From Strongylocentrotus droebachiensis (Eukaryota > Echinodermata > Echinoidea > Camarodonta > Strongylocentrotidae), in NCBI GenBank assembly GCA_035222895.1, contig JAVYIG010000109.1, positions 124,001 through 188,000 on the forward strand: a stretch of 64,000 nt of DNA, given 5' to 3'. Below are positions 36,438-48,904 of this stretch, piece by piece. How positions within the stretch are numbered: position 1 is the first letter of the stretch; the number at the start of each line of letters is the position of its first letter. The notes under the pieces were generated by a model. The model was not told the origin of the DNA and did not search any database. It saw only the letters and a list, made by a program, of their open reading frames with translations. The position numbers and the translations under genes are program-made.

Positions 36438-37063
36438 ATAGGCCCTTTTACACTTTCACGGATCGCATCACGGATCATCCCGGATCGTCGCTCCGGGATC
36501 ATCCGTGTTATCTCCGGCATTACCGTGTATACACCGGGGAGGATCCGGCGTGATCCTTGGCGTACCGGCATATCCGGGGAAAAAATTAAGCTTGCTTAAT
36601 TTTTCATCCCGGAGTTCACGGATGAAACAATCCGTCCTCTTCCCTGTAGGCACCGTGAAACTCCGTGTAGCCGCCGAATACATCCGGGACAGTCCGTGTA
36701 GACACCGGGAGGTCCGTATTAACACCGGTTTCATCCGGGTTTGAAATTCCGTATATCAAATGAGCGCCTACAAGCTCAAGTCACCCGTCAACATTCCGGA
36801 GATATCCCAATAGACAACGTACACCTCCGTGTAAGGACCGTAAAAGTACCCAGTAGCCTCCGTGCTCTTCCTTGAAATCCGTGTTAGCTCCGTATGCGTT
36901 TCCGGCGTGGTCCGCGTTGCTACCTTGTCTGTCCGTGGAGACACCGTACTTGCCCGTGTATACACCCAGTTCGGAACGTATCCACACCGGCATCGAGAAG
37001 AAATCGTGGTGTCGCACGCCGGAACACCCCGGATTAAGATCCGGGATGATCCGTGATGCGATC
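36438..37063. mobile_element. CpG-phased foldback element, right end incomplete
   Basis: Starts TATAGGCCCTTTTACAC. A perfect 26-bp inverted repeat joins 36461-36486 and 37038-37063. The left copy has about 24 more terminal bases that the right copy lacks. The interior consists of CCGTG, CCGG and CCGGG words placed about every 10 bp: for example CpGs at 36654, 36664, 36675, 36685, 36695, 36706, 36715, 36726 and 36736. A small palindrome, AAAAATTAAGC/GCTTAATTTTT, sits at 36581-36605. Overlapping open frames on both strands arise from the repeat pattern and show no conserved domain. It resembles 47979-48902 in design. Confidence 0.72.
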
Positions 37064-37676
37064 TTGTTGTTTGATTCCAAGGACGGTTTTAATCGGACCG
37101 TTCTCTTTCCTGATGGACTCGCATGACCTAGTGGTTACCGGACTGTGTTAAAGGAGCTACACAAAGAAAATTCACTAACAACTCATAATTATAACAAATT
37201 ACATATGGATTTAAAGATTTTCTCTTGAAAAACACGAATAATTTGCTGAGAAATCATATAGATATCATGGAAAGGCGTAAAATGCAATTCTTAGACCCCC
37301 GAACGCCCCTGAACGTAAGCCAAACACACAAGCGAAGCGAGCTCTGAATAGTGACCTCACACACTTGACAAACAGCTCAGTGCCGTGTAGCAGTCCATAG
37401 CTAGCCAGCCGTGTCCCGTATGTGACGTCACAAATATTGACGCTCTACAAAAGACCGTTGAAGGCAGAAAATCTGGATCTCAAAACTAACATTTTTGAGA
37501 GTTGATTACTGCGGACCCCAAACATATTTTGAAGAGAAGAGTTGTTGTATTTTTCACATTTTCGAGGGCCAAAAAAAAATAATTTAGTGCTCACTACCCC
37601 CCACCCTCACTGAGCGAATTATCGGCTATTTCGCCGCTAAATATTTCTCACGAATTGGCCCCCCCCCTGCTGCCGA
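37064..37676. other. Gene-free stretch, probably the interior of an old hAT-like element
   Basis: No tRNA, no coding frame. A TGACCTAGTGG word at 37125-37135 resembles a pol III A box but has no B box behind it. The right part is C-rich and runs into the hAT-like terminus. Confidence 0.4.
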
Positions 37677-37691
37677 CTGGATCCGCCCCTG
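37677..37691. mobile_element. Solitary hAT-like terminus
   Basis: CTGGATCCGCCCCTG read inward is CAGGGGCGGATCCAG, nearly the same as the ends of the 34607-35037 element. A matching opposite terminus was not found upstream, so the element is partial or its other end has decayed. Confidence 0.5.
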
Positions 37692-39780
37692 CAGAGGTTA
37701 CATCCATGTTGTATATATAGACGGTATGTTATGTTGTTGTATAACGTTTTCATGAAATAAATTTTATCCTCGATGATTTCTTTTTTTCTTCAGCGGTACA
37801 CAAAATATGTTCAACGAAGCAGTTATATTCTGAATTCATATTCAATTTAATTATGCACGTAGTAACTCATAGGGCTGTTAAATTTGTCTTTCTCCGTTTT
37901 TCTGTCTCCCCGTTGTTTCAGCTCAATGTAGGTCAATCTATCTGTGACGACACTGGCTAGCAGCACTTCCTGAAGACAAATGTTGCACTTAAAGATCTCC
38001 CATGAGAAAAAGATCTTCCGTGGCGCCATTGACCTCTCCTGAGAGCTCCTAAAATCTCAATGTCCGGCAATTATCCCGTTATTCTCGTCAATCCTCAGTC
38101 ACCGTAGGTACAAGGTATTAAGTTGCATGCTGGATTTCCTCAAGGATCTCTTGTGGCTCTGATATCTCCCAGCATGAAAGTCTTCAAAATGTCTTGGACC
38201 TACTCACGATAATTTGCTTGTGTACATGATCTTTAACGGCTGCCACAAGTAGATAACCTTGGTGATATCAGCAATGCACCATTACTTTTTTTTTTTTTAC
38301 TTAGTGGACTTTTGACTTCATCCATTGTGCCTGTGTTCCAACCCATCCAAGACTGTGGTCACTGTAAAATAAAAAAATGAAAAACAAACAAAATGCAAAG
38401 TTTAGGCTCAGGGCCCATCAATTAAATTGGGATCACAATATAAAGTCTTCTATAGATTTCTGTATTCAGTTTACTTAGACAAATCATGTAAAGCATAGAC
38501 CTTCCAATCTAAATTTACTGAAACATATGATTGTATGATGTTTATTATCGTTGAAGTAAACTACTAGAGAGAGGACGTTTTTTAATCTTTAATAAGTAGG
38601 TTTGGGGGGAAAATGGAATCGTACTTTGTTTTGAAACAAAAAAACGTTATTCAGAGGTGATCAATTCTAGATACACCTGCATCAAGTTTCAACTCATGGA
38701 TCACGTCGAGAGGACAATAACCCACCAATGCAAGATATTGGTGATATATCTGGCCTCTCTATTGGCTACCTGGTCAGTTTCACCGGCCTAACTCCGTCGG
38801 AAACCTTAACTTTTTTTATGTCCAATATACGAAGCTCAATTTTTATATCAAATATTTGCACTGTAATGGCGTCTTTAAAACTGCTTGAGGGCGTAGCGTT
38901 TTTAAGGTCACGTCGGCATGGGAAGTTCGATAGCTGTCGTCGATGGGGTAGATACGGGGGCATGGGGCACTTACTTCTATAACTTTTCATGGGAAAGGGA
39001 GATGGCAAAAAGTAAATTGTCGTATGAACATTTTCCACACCCTCCCCGGATCTATGGAATTGTTCTCTCACATTACATTCACATAGTTACACCATTATGC
39101 TTTCCTTTCCCCGACGTCACATCACACCCCTTCTCCTTAATTGAGGACTTAGTTTACGTCTCCGGCTCCCATAACTAGCTTGAGTGAGAAGATTTATCTC
39201 AATAGTAAACTGAAAATGTATGATATACAACCTCTTAAAAAGAACAAATGGATGGAAATGTAATGCTGAAAAGGGTCTTGTCCCATTTATCAGTTAATAA
39301 GAGCTTGTAAGAGTTTACAGGTCTCTTTTTGTCGCATTTCGAACGTCCGCCGACAAATCTTTTAGGAATATTATGAAGCGTACATTGAGAGAAAAATTGA
39401 TAAGAAGATTGACAATCATGGAAATACTAATGCAGATATTAAAGGAGAAGGAAGATTTTCTTTTACTTGGATTCAAACCAAACTAACTATAGTCTCCACT
39501 GAAATCTAAGATTAAAGGATTGAATATGAAATATTCTTCATTTACTGTAAAATTCAATGTACTGTATTCAATCGCAATATCTTTGGAAATAATGATTACA
39601 ATCTGATCTTAGAGTTGTATGCTTCACCGGGATGGCATATTAGTGAATGGATATAAGATTATCTAATTTAAAGAATAAATATTTGCATCTGAGCATGATA
39701 ATCTTTGTAACAATTTTATGATTTTATTGATTAATAGAACACTAGTGAATGATTATTTAACAGATTGATATATTTACACA
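37692..39780. other. No supported gene
   Basis: Unique AT-rich DNA. Short open frames occur on both strands (for example 37847-38029 minus and 38728-38982 plus), but none has a family signature I recognise. Confidence 0.4.
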
Positions 39781-39782
39781 GA

Positions 39783-41240
39783 CATCACAATCGTTTGGCA
39801 TTTGGAATCGACACAAACTGTCAAACACACAATACAACAATTATACTAAAATAACCACAACAAACAAGATATCCCACCAGAGATCATGATCTATTATGAT
39901 CACAAGCCCCGACAATTATGACTGTGACTTCACAATCTTCGGGAGTTATGACACATTGACAGATAAATCCATGCTCAGGCAACAAACACCGTGACGGACA
40001 TCCCCAACATAGATGACATGATAACCAATCGTAGATACTATATAAAGGGCAACCACGTTACACGGCGTGTCCAGAAAATTGTGACGTTGTGAAACATATA
40101 CTCAAAATATATCACAACAAACATCGACATCAATCACATGGAACATTTTCACGGTGGGATAACAAAGTTGGAGATAGTTTCATAGACACAGTCGTCTGGG
40201 ATTACAGCAATGTGGCACTCGATGGTATCACCACGAATGAGACACCATAAATACATTTGACGGAATCACCATTCTTACGTGTATTTACACAGAAATCCCA
40301 ACGTCTGGCGTTTTGGGATCGATACAATCACACAATTATTATACTCGGAATACTGCGAGAAAAGAACAAACCATCCCCATCAGAGACCTTCATCTAACTT
40401 GAAGGGATAATCAATTTTAGACTATTGCAAGGGCAATACAATCACCTGACAAATCTTATCGCATCTGTCGCATATTTTGTAACGTCATAACAAATATATC
40501 TTCAGAATATATCACAAAAAACAACACATGGCAACATAAAAGATCGTAGAATATTATTGAACCACCAATTGCAAACAGTTTCAAAGGCATCCTTAATCTG
40601 GGATTGTAGCAAAGTGGCACACACATTGAGTATCACCTCAGTCGAGACACCCGTATAGGGAACTTCATCAAATATGATTGGATCACCATGGCATAGATCA
40701 AAGCGCACAATAATCTCGAAATGTCACAACAAACAAGACACACGCAACAGAGACCATCATCTAATATGATTGAATCAACAATCGTAGGTATATTTACGTG
40801 ACACAATTGTCTGGCGTTGCGGAATCGAAACAAACACACACTCATAGTGGAAATACTCAAGCACAATCAAAACATCCAAGCAAAGGACTATTTTCTAATA
40901 CGATCATCAGCCGCAGACAATTAGGTTAACCTCACAATATACGGGAATTGTGACATATTGACAGACCTTAGTCATTATACGTCAATAAACCAGGACTTCA
41001 TCTAATATGACAGCATTATACCAATCCTAGACACTCACTAGGACAACAGAACAGTCTACAAGGTTTTGGAATGTGACGTCATAAACCATAATTCGCGATA
41101 TACGACAACAAACAAGATTCCCCGGCCGGCAAAGACGATGATCTAATATGATCATCAGTCGTAGACAATTAGTACGGGGACCTCACAACTTTCAGGAATT
41201 GTGACATCTTGACAGACAAACTCTTGGAACTTCAAAAAAG
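39783..41240. repeat. Degenerate ~505-bp satellite, about three copies
   Basis: The block around CGTCTGGCGTT...GGAATCGA...ACACAC recurs near 39792, 40302 and 40807. A second block, GACAATTA...CTCACAA...TTGTGACATNTTGACAGAC, recurs near 39916, 40917 and 41167, the last interval being about 250 bp. Copies are heavily diverged, and CATCTAATATGAT and ACAACAAACAAGA words are scattered between them. No open frame spans a unit. Confidence 0.65.
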
Positions 41241-42975
41241 AAGACATCCCCTCGAGAGAAGGGTAGCAGTTTGGAAAAACAAGTAAGTAGTTCTCGGTTC
41301 GAAGAATTGGATATAAAGGTTATTGGATTCTCGCATAAACAACCAGATTTCGGTAAGGGCAGAAGCGAGACGGAAGCCTTTAGGTATACAGATGATCACC
41401 ATGCTTTTTTAAATCTACGATCTTTTAACGGCAGTGGTGTTTGAAAGAAGAAAAAATACATTTTGAATTGAAAATCAAAACAACTTACAAAAATATTGTT
41501 AGAAACATTTGCAGTATTAAACTCGCACTATTTTGTAATAGAGTTTTTATTGACTTGGTTGTGTTGTGTTTAAACGTATGATCACGTATGTTAAACAGAC
41601 GTACAATTTAGAGAGTTTGAAATAAAGACTAAGACTTGTAATTCATTACAACAAAAAAGAAGCTGGTCTGTTAAAAGATTAAATTCAAAAACGAATCTTC
41701 CAATGATCTGAGTTTGGTCAAAAGTAATGAAAATGGAAATATTTCATCCTGGTAAATGAAAATTTACCTAAATTGATTTTAATGCATACTGTTTAGCATG
41801 AACTTCGTCTGGTCCGTCTGTAGTCATCATTAGGATGGTAAAGAATGATGTCCTGGCGTCGTCTTACTAATCAGAGAGAATTGTAGGTTTTCTGAGAAAT
41901 TTCCAAGAATATTCTACCTACATGCACTCTACTCATAATGGAAAGAGGTTAGTTTGCTTACTCCATAATGAATATATCGACTTTACCCTGAGGGATATTA
42001 GCAACGAATTGACCCTTATCTTGAGTTATGGAATCACTTTCAGGGAAACTTGAATAAAATAAACATTATGAAGAAGCTTAATTATGATACACCGGAAATT
42101 ACTTCACTAAAAATCACAACATATGCGGTCACTACGATTTTCCATTATTCTTTAAAAAATATGAATAAATCAGCTATTATACGTTTGTTACGCAGATGTC
42201 AGTGTATCTAATTTAGTAAGTCGGCTTATAGAACAAGCCATAATAATTATGTCTCTCTTGATCTTTAAAAAAAAAATATTCGTTTGTTTCGCAGATATCT
42301 GTAAAGAATAAATAAAGTCGGCATATAGAAGGCATATGTCTCTCATTAATCTGTTATACCCCTTGGGTTTGATTATTAAACTACTCTTTATGAAAAGGGA
42401 AATTGTTACGAGGATAGGCCGCTTTTGGCAAGTTCCTGGATTTTTTTTTTTACATACGTAATGACAATATGACAATATTCGGGTACCTCACTGTCAAAGA
42501 GATATTTTGGAACCTCATTGGCTAATTGTGTGGGTATTCACGCGCTTTTAGTGCCTGAAATCATAGTTTACTGTTTCATAATGTTGCGAACTAGTGCGGG
42601 AAAAAATACACTTAATTTTTTATTAAAATGTTCTTTCTTCATGACAATACATAGCGGTTTCCAATATTTGTTTTTCACGAATTTGACATTAGATATCCAG
42701 ACAAAGATCTTCAATTTTTTTTGTATTCAATTTATTCTCCCACCGGAGATGTCCTGCGGCACCCTGGATGCAAAAAACGCTGTGCTAGGCAACAAAATTC
42801 AAAGAGTTACATATTGTTTCTTCCCTAGACGCTGAAAGAGAGAGAGTATCATGGTGTTTATTTTACCTAGAGACAGAAAGGAAGATGCTTCCTATGATAA
42901 CCGCGATAGTTACGATACAGCCTGTCTCGATGAATCAAGTCAAAAATTCGTGATCATAACGATTGGCATTTCGTC
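41241..42975. other. No supported gene
   Basis: AT-rich unique sequence. The longest frame (42518-42835 plus, 105 codons) is hydrophobic and has no recognisable motif. Confidence 0.4.
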
Positions 42976-42977
42976 TT

Positions 42978-43400
42978 GGATTATCAATTGGTTGATCACA
43001 TAGTTGCATCAGAAGATATATATTCGATTCCCAGGGCAGGACTGATCGTTATGCGGTTACGGCTGTCAAAGCATTGCGAGAAGCTTGAAATGACTGATTT
43101 AATTTGTGTGCGTGTGGGTGTGTGTGTTTTGGTTATACACGTGCGTGTGTGTACGTTATGTTTACTCTTCCTGTCGCCTTACATGGATCTCAAACTATCC
43201 TAACTTATATATTTTGTTACCTTCTGTTTCAATAAGTATTCGTAACTCACTAGTGGTATTTTGCATGGTTATAACATTTAGCACTTAGTCACGGATTTTC
43301 AAGTGGTTGATCATATGGTCATACGAGAAGATAGAAATTCGATTACCAGGACAGGGCTGAGATTATCGTTACGTGGTTACGGCCGCCAAAGCAGTGTGGT
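42978..43400 (+). repeat. Pair of ~105-bp tRNA-like direct repeats
   Basis: 42978-43078 and 43293-43400 share GGATTWTCAAKTGGTTGATCA, then AGAAGATA, then ATTCGATT-CCAGG, then CGTTAYGYGGTTACGGC. The ATTCGATTCC word fits a B box, and the earlier TGGTTGATCA sits where an A box would. Together they suggest two decayed tRNA-derived SINE heads, 315 bp apart. The anticodon arm is not convincing. Confidence 0.4.
43108..43155. repeat. GT-rich microsatellite
   Basis: Imperfect (GT)n between the two tRNA-like repeats. Confidence 0.75.
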
Positions 43401-44755
43401 ATCCCGTTTCATCTCTAGACATTTCACCGACGATTGGTGTCGCCACGGTGTGATACATGAATAATGTCTTATCATATCAATTGAGTTGGAATAGTTTTGA
43501 AGTAACAAATTTAACCTTGAAATAGGTTATCATCGTGTGGTGTGTGTATGTGTTTTTGTTGTTGTGTGTGTGTGTGCGTGAGTACGGTGCGCGCGTGTGT
43601 GTATGTGTGTGTAAAGTTTGTTAGCTCTTTCTGTGTGTTGTACTGCCTTATTGCGTTACTCTCAGCTAATTGATTTAAAAGATATATGCATATCCTCCAT
43701 AGGCCTATTTTTTGAGTAGATAAAAATACTTCGAGATTTGAGTTTGATAAACAGTTTTGAGAACGAACTAGTACATAAGAGGATAATATAGATAATCATT
43801 GTATGAGACTAATTTTTTTAATTTACGTGGTTCTATCTTCAAATGTATAAATATTCAAAATTGTTATATTGGCTGATGTATTTTGGGAAACTCGGGGCCC
43901 ATAAGTTATTTCGAAAACTATGTTGTCGATTATGTTAAGGAAAACGATGTTAAATGTCATTTTGAAATAAAATTGCGCGCAATTTGATTCTTAACATAGG
44001 TGCTTGCATAAATGTTCCCTTGTACACGTACGCGAACGCAGCTAGCTTCAGGCAGACGTTAACCAAAGGCTTTTTCATTTTTTTTTGTTATGACAATTTT
44101 TTGTTTTTACCAACTTAAAAAGTAGCATATTTTTTGGAAAACTACCCAAGACTTTACCAGTTAGGGTTGATTTTAGATAAAATATTCATGATACCATTCT
44201 ACGTAACTGTTATAAAACAGGCACGATTGTTGCAACAACACAAAAAACTGAGACATATATAAAGAAAAATTTATTTTTTGCTCATCTCTAGCATGTCTAA
44301 ACCTATTACGTGTCAAAGATTTAATGGATGCGCACCCAAGAGAGTTACTTGTACTTTAAAATCAGCCACTAAGCATTTATATTTCTGAACACGAACTCAA
44401 TTAGCTGCGCGTAACCGTCTCTGATTTCTTTATTAGCATTGATTCTTCCACTAACTTCGATGCAAATCTTGGTTCACGGTACTTTAACCATGTCCCCTCG
44501 AGAGCATTGAATGCAAGATTTATTACTCATCCACGAATGTTAACAAATGGAAATGAAGGCCAACGATCAAATAATCTCTTCGGTGTTCTAATTCTAATGA
44601 GAAAAAGTACAAGTTCATTGATGCATTCAAAGAGAAAAAAAGAGAAGGTGCACTCGATTCTCATTATTATGAGTTGAATTATTCCCTCTTGGAATACGAA
44701 CCGGCATGGAGGCGCTCCCTTTATCTGAAGTCGCATTTATAATACAGACGCCCTC
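43401..44755. other. No supported gene
   Basis: Apart from a GT-rich tract, this is unique AT-rich DNA with no coding or RNA signal seen. Confidence 0.4.
43535..43614. repeat. Imperfect (GT)n tract
   Basis: Long GT-rich run with a GCGCGCGTG interruption. Confidence 0.85.
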
Positions 44756-44820
44756 CTTTTTTTTTCTCACTCTCTCTCTCTCTCTTTCTCTTCTCCCTCT
44801 ATTTCTCTCCCTTTCACCTT
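44756..44820. repeat. CT-rich simple repeat
   Basis: T-run followed by (TC)n and mixed pyrimidines. Confidence 0.8.
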
Positions 44821-47800
44821 TTGTGATTTTTGGTTCTCCGCATTCAGTTCATTTATATTGTGGTACACAATTTATTTATTACAACGTGCCGATGAACATG
44901 CTTACTGCATCCGACAGTTTTCCTCTAAAAATGGGCTTGTGCCCTGAAGAGAATTAAATATGAGTAATATATTTCGTTATTTATCTTGGTTTGCTTTTTT
45001 AATTCCTAGAAAAAAGCTCCTCAATGTCGTGTAAGATAACTGCGAAGGCGTCAACTATATTCCAACGACCCTACAAGTGTTTTCACAGGAAAGTTGGTCT
45101 GTAGCCCACCCTTCTGCACGGCCGGCGATCGAGGTGGGGCATCAATCTTACCCCAGTCATGCGGACAAGACCGACAGAAAACCAACAGCAGAACGAATAC
45201 ACAAAGTACATTACCCCCAAATGGCGCCGGCTAATAGTAATAGTTGGTATGTCGGGTAACTTCGGCGATACTGTGTGTATCTGCAACCCTCCTCAGGCGA
45301 TAACCTTACTTAAAAAACCCATGAGGATCATTTTCTTTTTCTTGACACAGTAAGCGGAGATATTTTCAATCCTGTCCGAAGATTCAGCACATGATACGTC
45401 ACTCTGTGGCGTAATAAGGATAAGGTTTTTTTTTTTTTTTTTTTTGGGGGGGTGGGGGGAAGGGGGTGAAGGGATGAAATTTGGAAATTTAAAAGTTGGG
45501 CAATTGTCAATATCGGGACAGAGAGATGGTCGTTTGCAGGTTTTGGCTTACTCCGAATCATCGGGTCATCACGTCTGATTGGTGACGCGTTACAAGGCCT
45601 TTCGTGAAACGAAATCAGAAGATCACTCAAGTTTTCACAAAGTGTCGGGTAAGTTGGACCAGACCATTTGTAGATGAGAGGGGTTTATTTACAAACATTA
45701 CCCGTGACACACTTTTTCACAAAAGGTCGGGTAACACGAGCACCTGACCAAACCCGACCCGATAATTCGAAGTAAGCCATAGGTTTGATATTTTATCTGC
45801 ATGTATTATATTACATATCGACGATATTCCACTTTCATTCAAATTTCGCTAGGAGGTAAAAATTTAGTTTATGCAATGTTCATATTCGTGCAAGGCATGT
45901 CAATCTTGTGCTGCACCCTCCCCCTCTTAGTGGAAGAGCAGCACTCCCTGTTTATTAAGTTCTTGATATGCCACTGCAAGAAGGAAAACAAAACACTTGA
46001 TTTCACTGCCTGAAAACATTTGACAACAATACAACTTCCTCCTTAATGTAATAAAGACTTAAACTCCAGGCCGAACTTCTTTCATATTAAGTTTCTTCAA
46101 GAAAAAAAGAAAAAAAAGCTAAAATATTTGTTCCTGGAAACTTAATGAAAGATTAACCTTTCCGAAAGGTATCGTGTCCATGGTTGTCTTTGTTTCTTGT
46201 TTATCCTCCGAGGAAGCCACATGATTGCGCTCATGGGCAGTCATTCTCTTTTTCCGCCCTCACGAAATAAAAACGATATCATGATTGATTGTAACATGAG
46301 CGTTAAGATGATGGTCGGTAAGGTTAGCACCTACCCAATCAGGGGCCTCTCTTCACCAGTTGGGATGAAAGGGGGCGATGCCGATTTCGGACCAACGTTG
46401 CCGACAAACATGCATGCAAACAAACAGAAAAGAACAACAATAACACAAATAGTCAAACAACATCTTTACTTTCAAAAGTGTCGACAGGGGCAAAAAAACA
46501 ATGCGCTAAAATTCAGTTTGAATGCGAAACTTTTTGAATGAGAGGGCCACGCGTGATGCCCCATCCAGCCCTCTTACAACGCCTCTGCACAAATAAGTCC
46601 TTTTGAGAGGTCCCTCTCCCAAGTTAAACTTGATATTCAACAGCATTTTTCTCCGACTGTAAAGATTATTGGAATCGCAGAGAGGAAGAAAGACGTAAAG
46701 AAGATAAAAACTACTCTGCCCCGGACCCTGTCTGTCCTTTTCCCAGAGTCGATGGTCCTGTTCAGTTCACCAACCCAGTTAGATATACCTAAACCGATAT
46801 GGTGCCCCAAAACATCAGTGGCCCCTCAATGGCTGGACCCCCACTACGCCAATGTAGTATGATAGTTTGAAGCTATCAGGTTTCTAAAATGTTGGGTAAT
46901 GATGTCTCTCTTTCAAAACAAAAACTGATACATTTAAATTGATTTTGAACAGCTGATATGGACAGCTAAATAGGCCACATGAAGCGAACCAAGATTAAAT
47001 GCTTACGAATAAAGGGGCGCCACTTTTACATGTGAAAAGTCGGATAAAGGAACACTGCATTCCGTTTAATGATTTTATGCCGTGATACAGAGTGTAGTGA
47101 AACTCGTATCGTTTCAAATTTTCAACATACACCATCCAACATGGCTCATTTAGGAACCAAGATAATTACGCCCCCTCCGCCTAATAAACAAGACAAAGGA
47201 GGTCGAAAGTTTCGGTCTGTTCTCAAACTTAGTTTCAAAACGAAACAAAGTAAATTTAAATCTAACGTTGAAGAGTGAATTCTATGAAAAAGACTAGGAT
47301 AATAGAAAGTGTACCAATAATGCAACATAGCTCTCTCAAAAGGAGAGATTCTTTGGATTATCGAAAATCTTTACAAGCTGGAAAATTGCTTTGCATATTT
47401 TCCATTACTGATGATCTGTAATATTACTAATTCTCTGGTACATTTCATTCACGTCATCAGCTTGGTTTAAAGGTACCATGTCCCATTTGCAGGCCGAAAA
47501 ATGTAAAGGTTAAATTTAGAACTTCCCTCAAAACGAAAGGGCTTGAAAATGGCTTTAAGTGGGGAAATAAAAACCATTAGTTGTCGAATCGACTGAAGTA
47601 ATTGCAATCATCTAAGTAATAGACTGATTTTCAGACCCTTGTACCGAATGGTGGTACGTTTTGTGCTGCACAAAGATTCTATCAGTTTAATTTTGGCCAT
47701 TATAAGTAGTGGGTTTAATTGATGTAGCCAAATGCTCATGTAACTGTTACAGCTTATTTCATGTATGTTATTACCAAAGAAAAAACATGTCAGTCAGTCA

Positions 47801-47978
47801 CTCAATAGTGTCTGACAGTGAAGTCTAGAAGGTTAACGGGTTTCCTTGCATAATTTGAATACTAGAACACCGCTAATGATTACATTTCACAAATAGGACA
47901 TACATGACATATTCATAATTCCTGCAAAGTTCTAAATAATTTGATGTTGGCTGCAAAAGGGACCTAGTATCTTTAATA
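44821..47978. other. No supported gene
   Basis: Unique DNA. The 114-codon frame at 46197-46541 plus is the longest and lacks recognisable domains. Confidence 0.4.
45426..45469. repeat. Poly-T followed by poly-G tract
   Basis: Twenty T residues (45426-45445) run directly into a G-rich stretch. Confidence 0.85.
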
Positions 47979-48902
47979 CCCCCTTCACATACACGGATTT
48001 TTCTTACGAGTCCTTACGGATCGCCAACTCGTAGTCAATCGCAAGCATCCGTAAATAACTCGCTGGTATCCGTAAATAACTCGTCACAACTCGCAACAAC
48101 TCGTAGACACTCTTAATGATCCGTGAAAGGAGAGGCAATTTTTTTGACATGTCAAAAATCTTCTTACGATTGTCCACGGATTGATTTGTCCGTAAATAGC
48201 TCTTAAATAGCTCGTAACAATCCGTAAACATCCGTAAACCGCTCGCAACAACACGTAACCATCCGTAAACTGCTCGCAAGAATCCGCAAATGACTCGTAA
48301 CAGATTTTTGTTACGATTTGTTACGGTTAGTTTACAATTTATTTACGGATTATTTACGAATTATTGCGAGCAGTTTACGGATGGTTACGTGTGCTTACGT
48401 GTTGTTTACGATTTTATTCGGGTCATTTTACGATGGCTTTACGGATCGATACGGGTTATTGCGAGCATTTTACGTGTAGTTATGAGTACTTTACGAATAG
48501 ATACGTATACTTTACGTATGCTTACGAACTGTTTACGATTTGGGGAAAGGTATAAAAACTGCAAATTCGAACACTTCATTTTTAGTTGTTATTTTTTGGC
48601 TAAAAATCGTAAGGACTCGTAAATACTCGTAACTTACTCGTAACTATTCGTAACAACACGTAAACAGGTCGTAACTAACACGTAAGTTGCTCGTAGTTAT
48701 CCGTGCCAACTCGTAACAAATCGTGGACTGTTGCCGTAAATACATCGTAATAACTCGTAATAATCCGTAATAAACCGCACACAGCTCGTAATAACTCTTA
48801 AACCGGTCGTAAAAGTGGCTAAATCGTAAGGATCCGTGACAGATCCGTGAATTCGTGCGATCCGTAAGGACTCGTAAGAAAAATCCGTGTATGTGAAGGG
48901 GG
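47979..48902. mobile_element. 924-bp foldback TIR element built of helically phased CGTAA/TTACG words
   Basis: A perfect 46-bp TIR opens CCCCCTTCACATACACGGAT, and both ends are flanked by TA (47977-47978 and 48903-48904). I counted about 45 CGTAA/TTACG pentamers. Orientation is mostly CGTAA in the left third, TTACG in the middle (48301-48540) and CGTAA in the right third, so the middle can pair with either flank. Successive CpGs fall 10-12 bp apart: the run 48367 to 48536 has 17 positions in 169 bp. No transposase is encoded, so it must be mobilised in trans. TA duplication hints at a Tc1/mariner-type enzyme, but this is unproven. Confidence 0.85.
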
Positions 48903-48904
48903 TA

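Noticed and set aside
36350-37126. Overlapping 64-99-codon frames on both strands
   Set aside because: They arise from the ~10-bp CCG-rich pattern, which suppresses stops in several frames, and no domain is visible.
37117-37150. tRNA-like A box TGACCTAGTGG
   Set aside because: No matching B box, acceptor stem or anticodon arm follows.
37847-38029. 60-codon minus-strand frame with FKCNICLQEV, a CxxC pair
   Set aside because: No further metal ligands, no splice or promoter context, and length within chance expectation.
46197-46541. 114-codon frame, the second longest in the window
   Set aside because: Composition and content look random and no family signature is visible.
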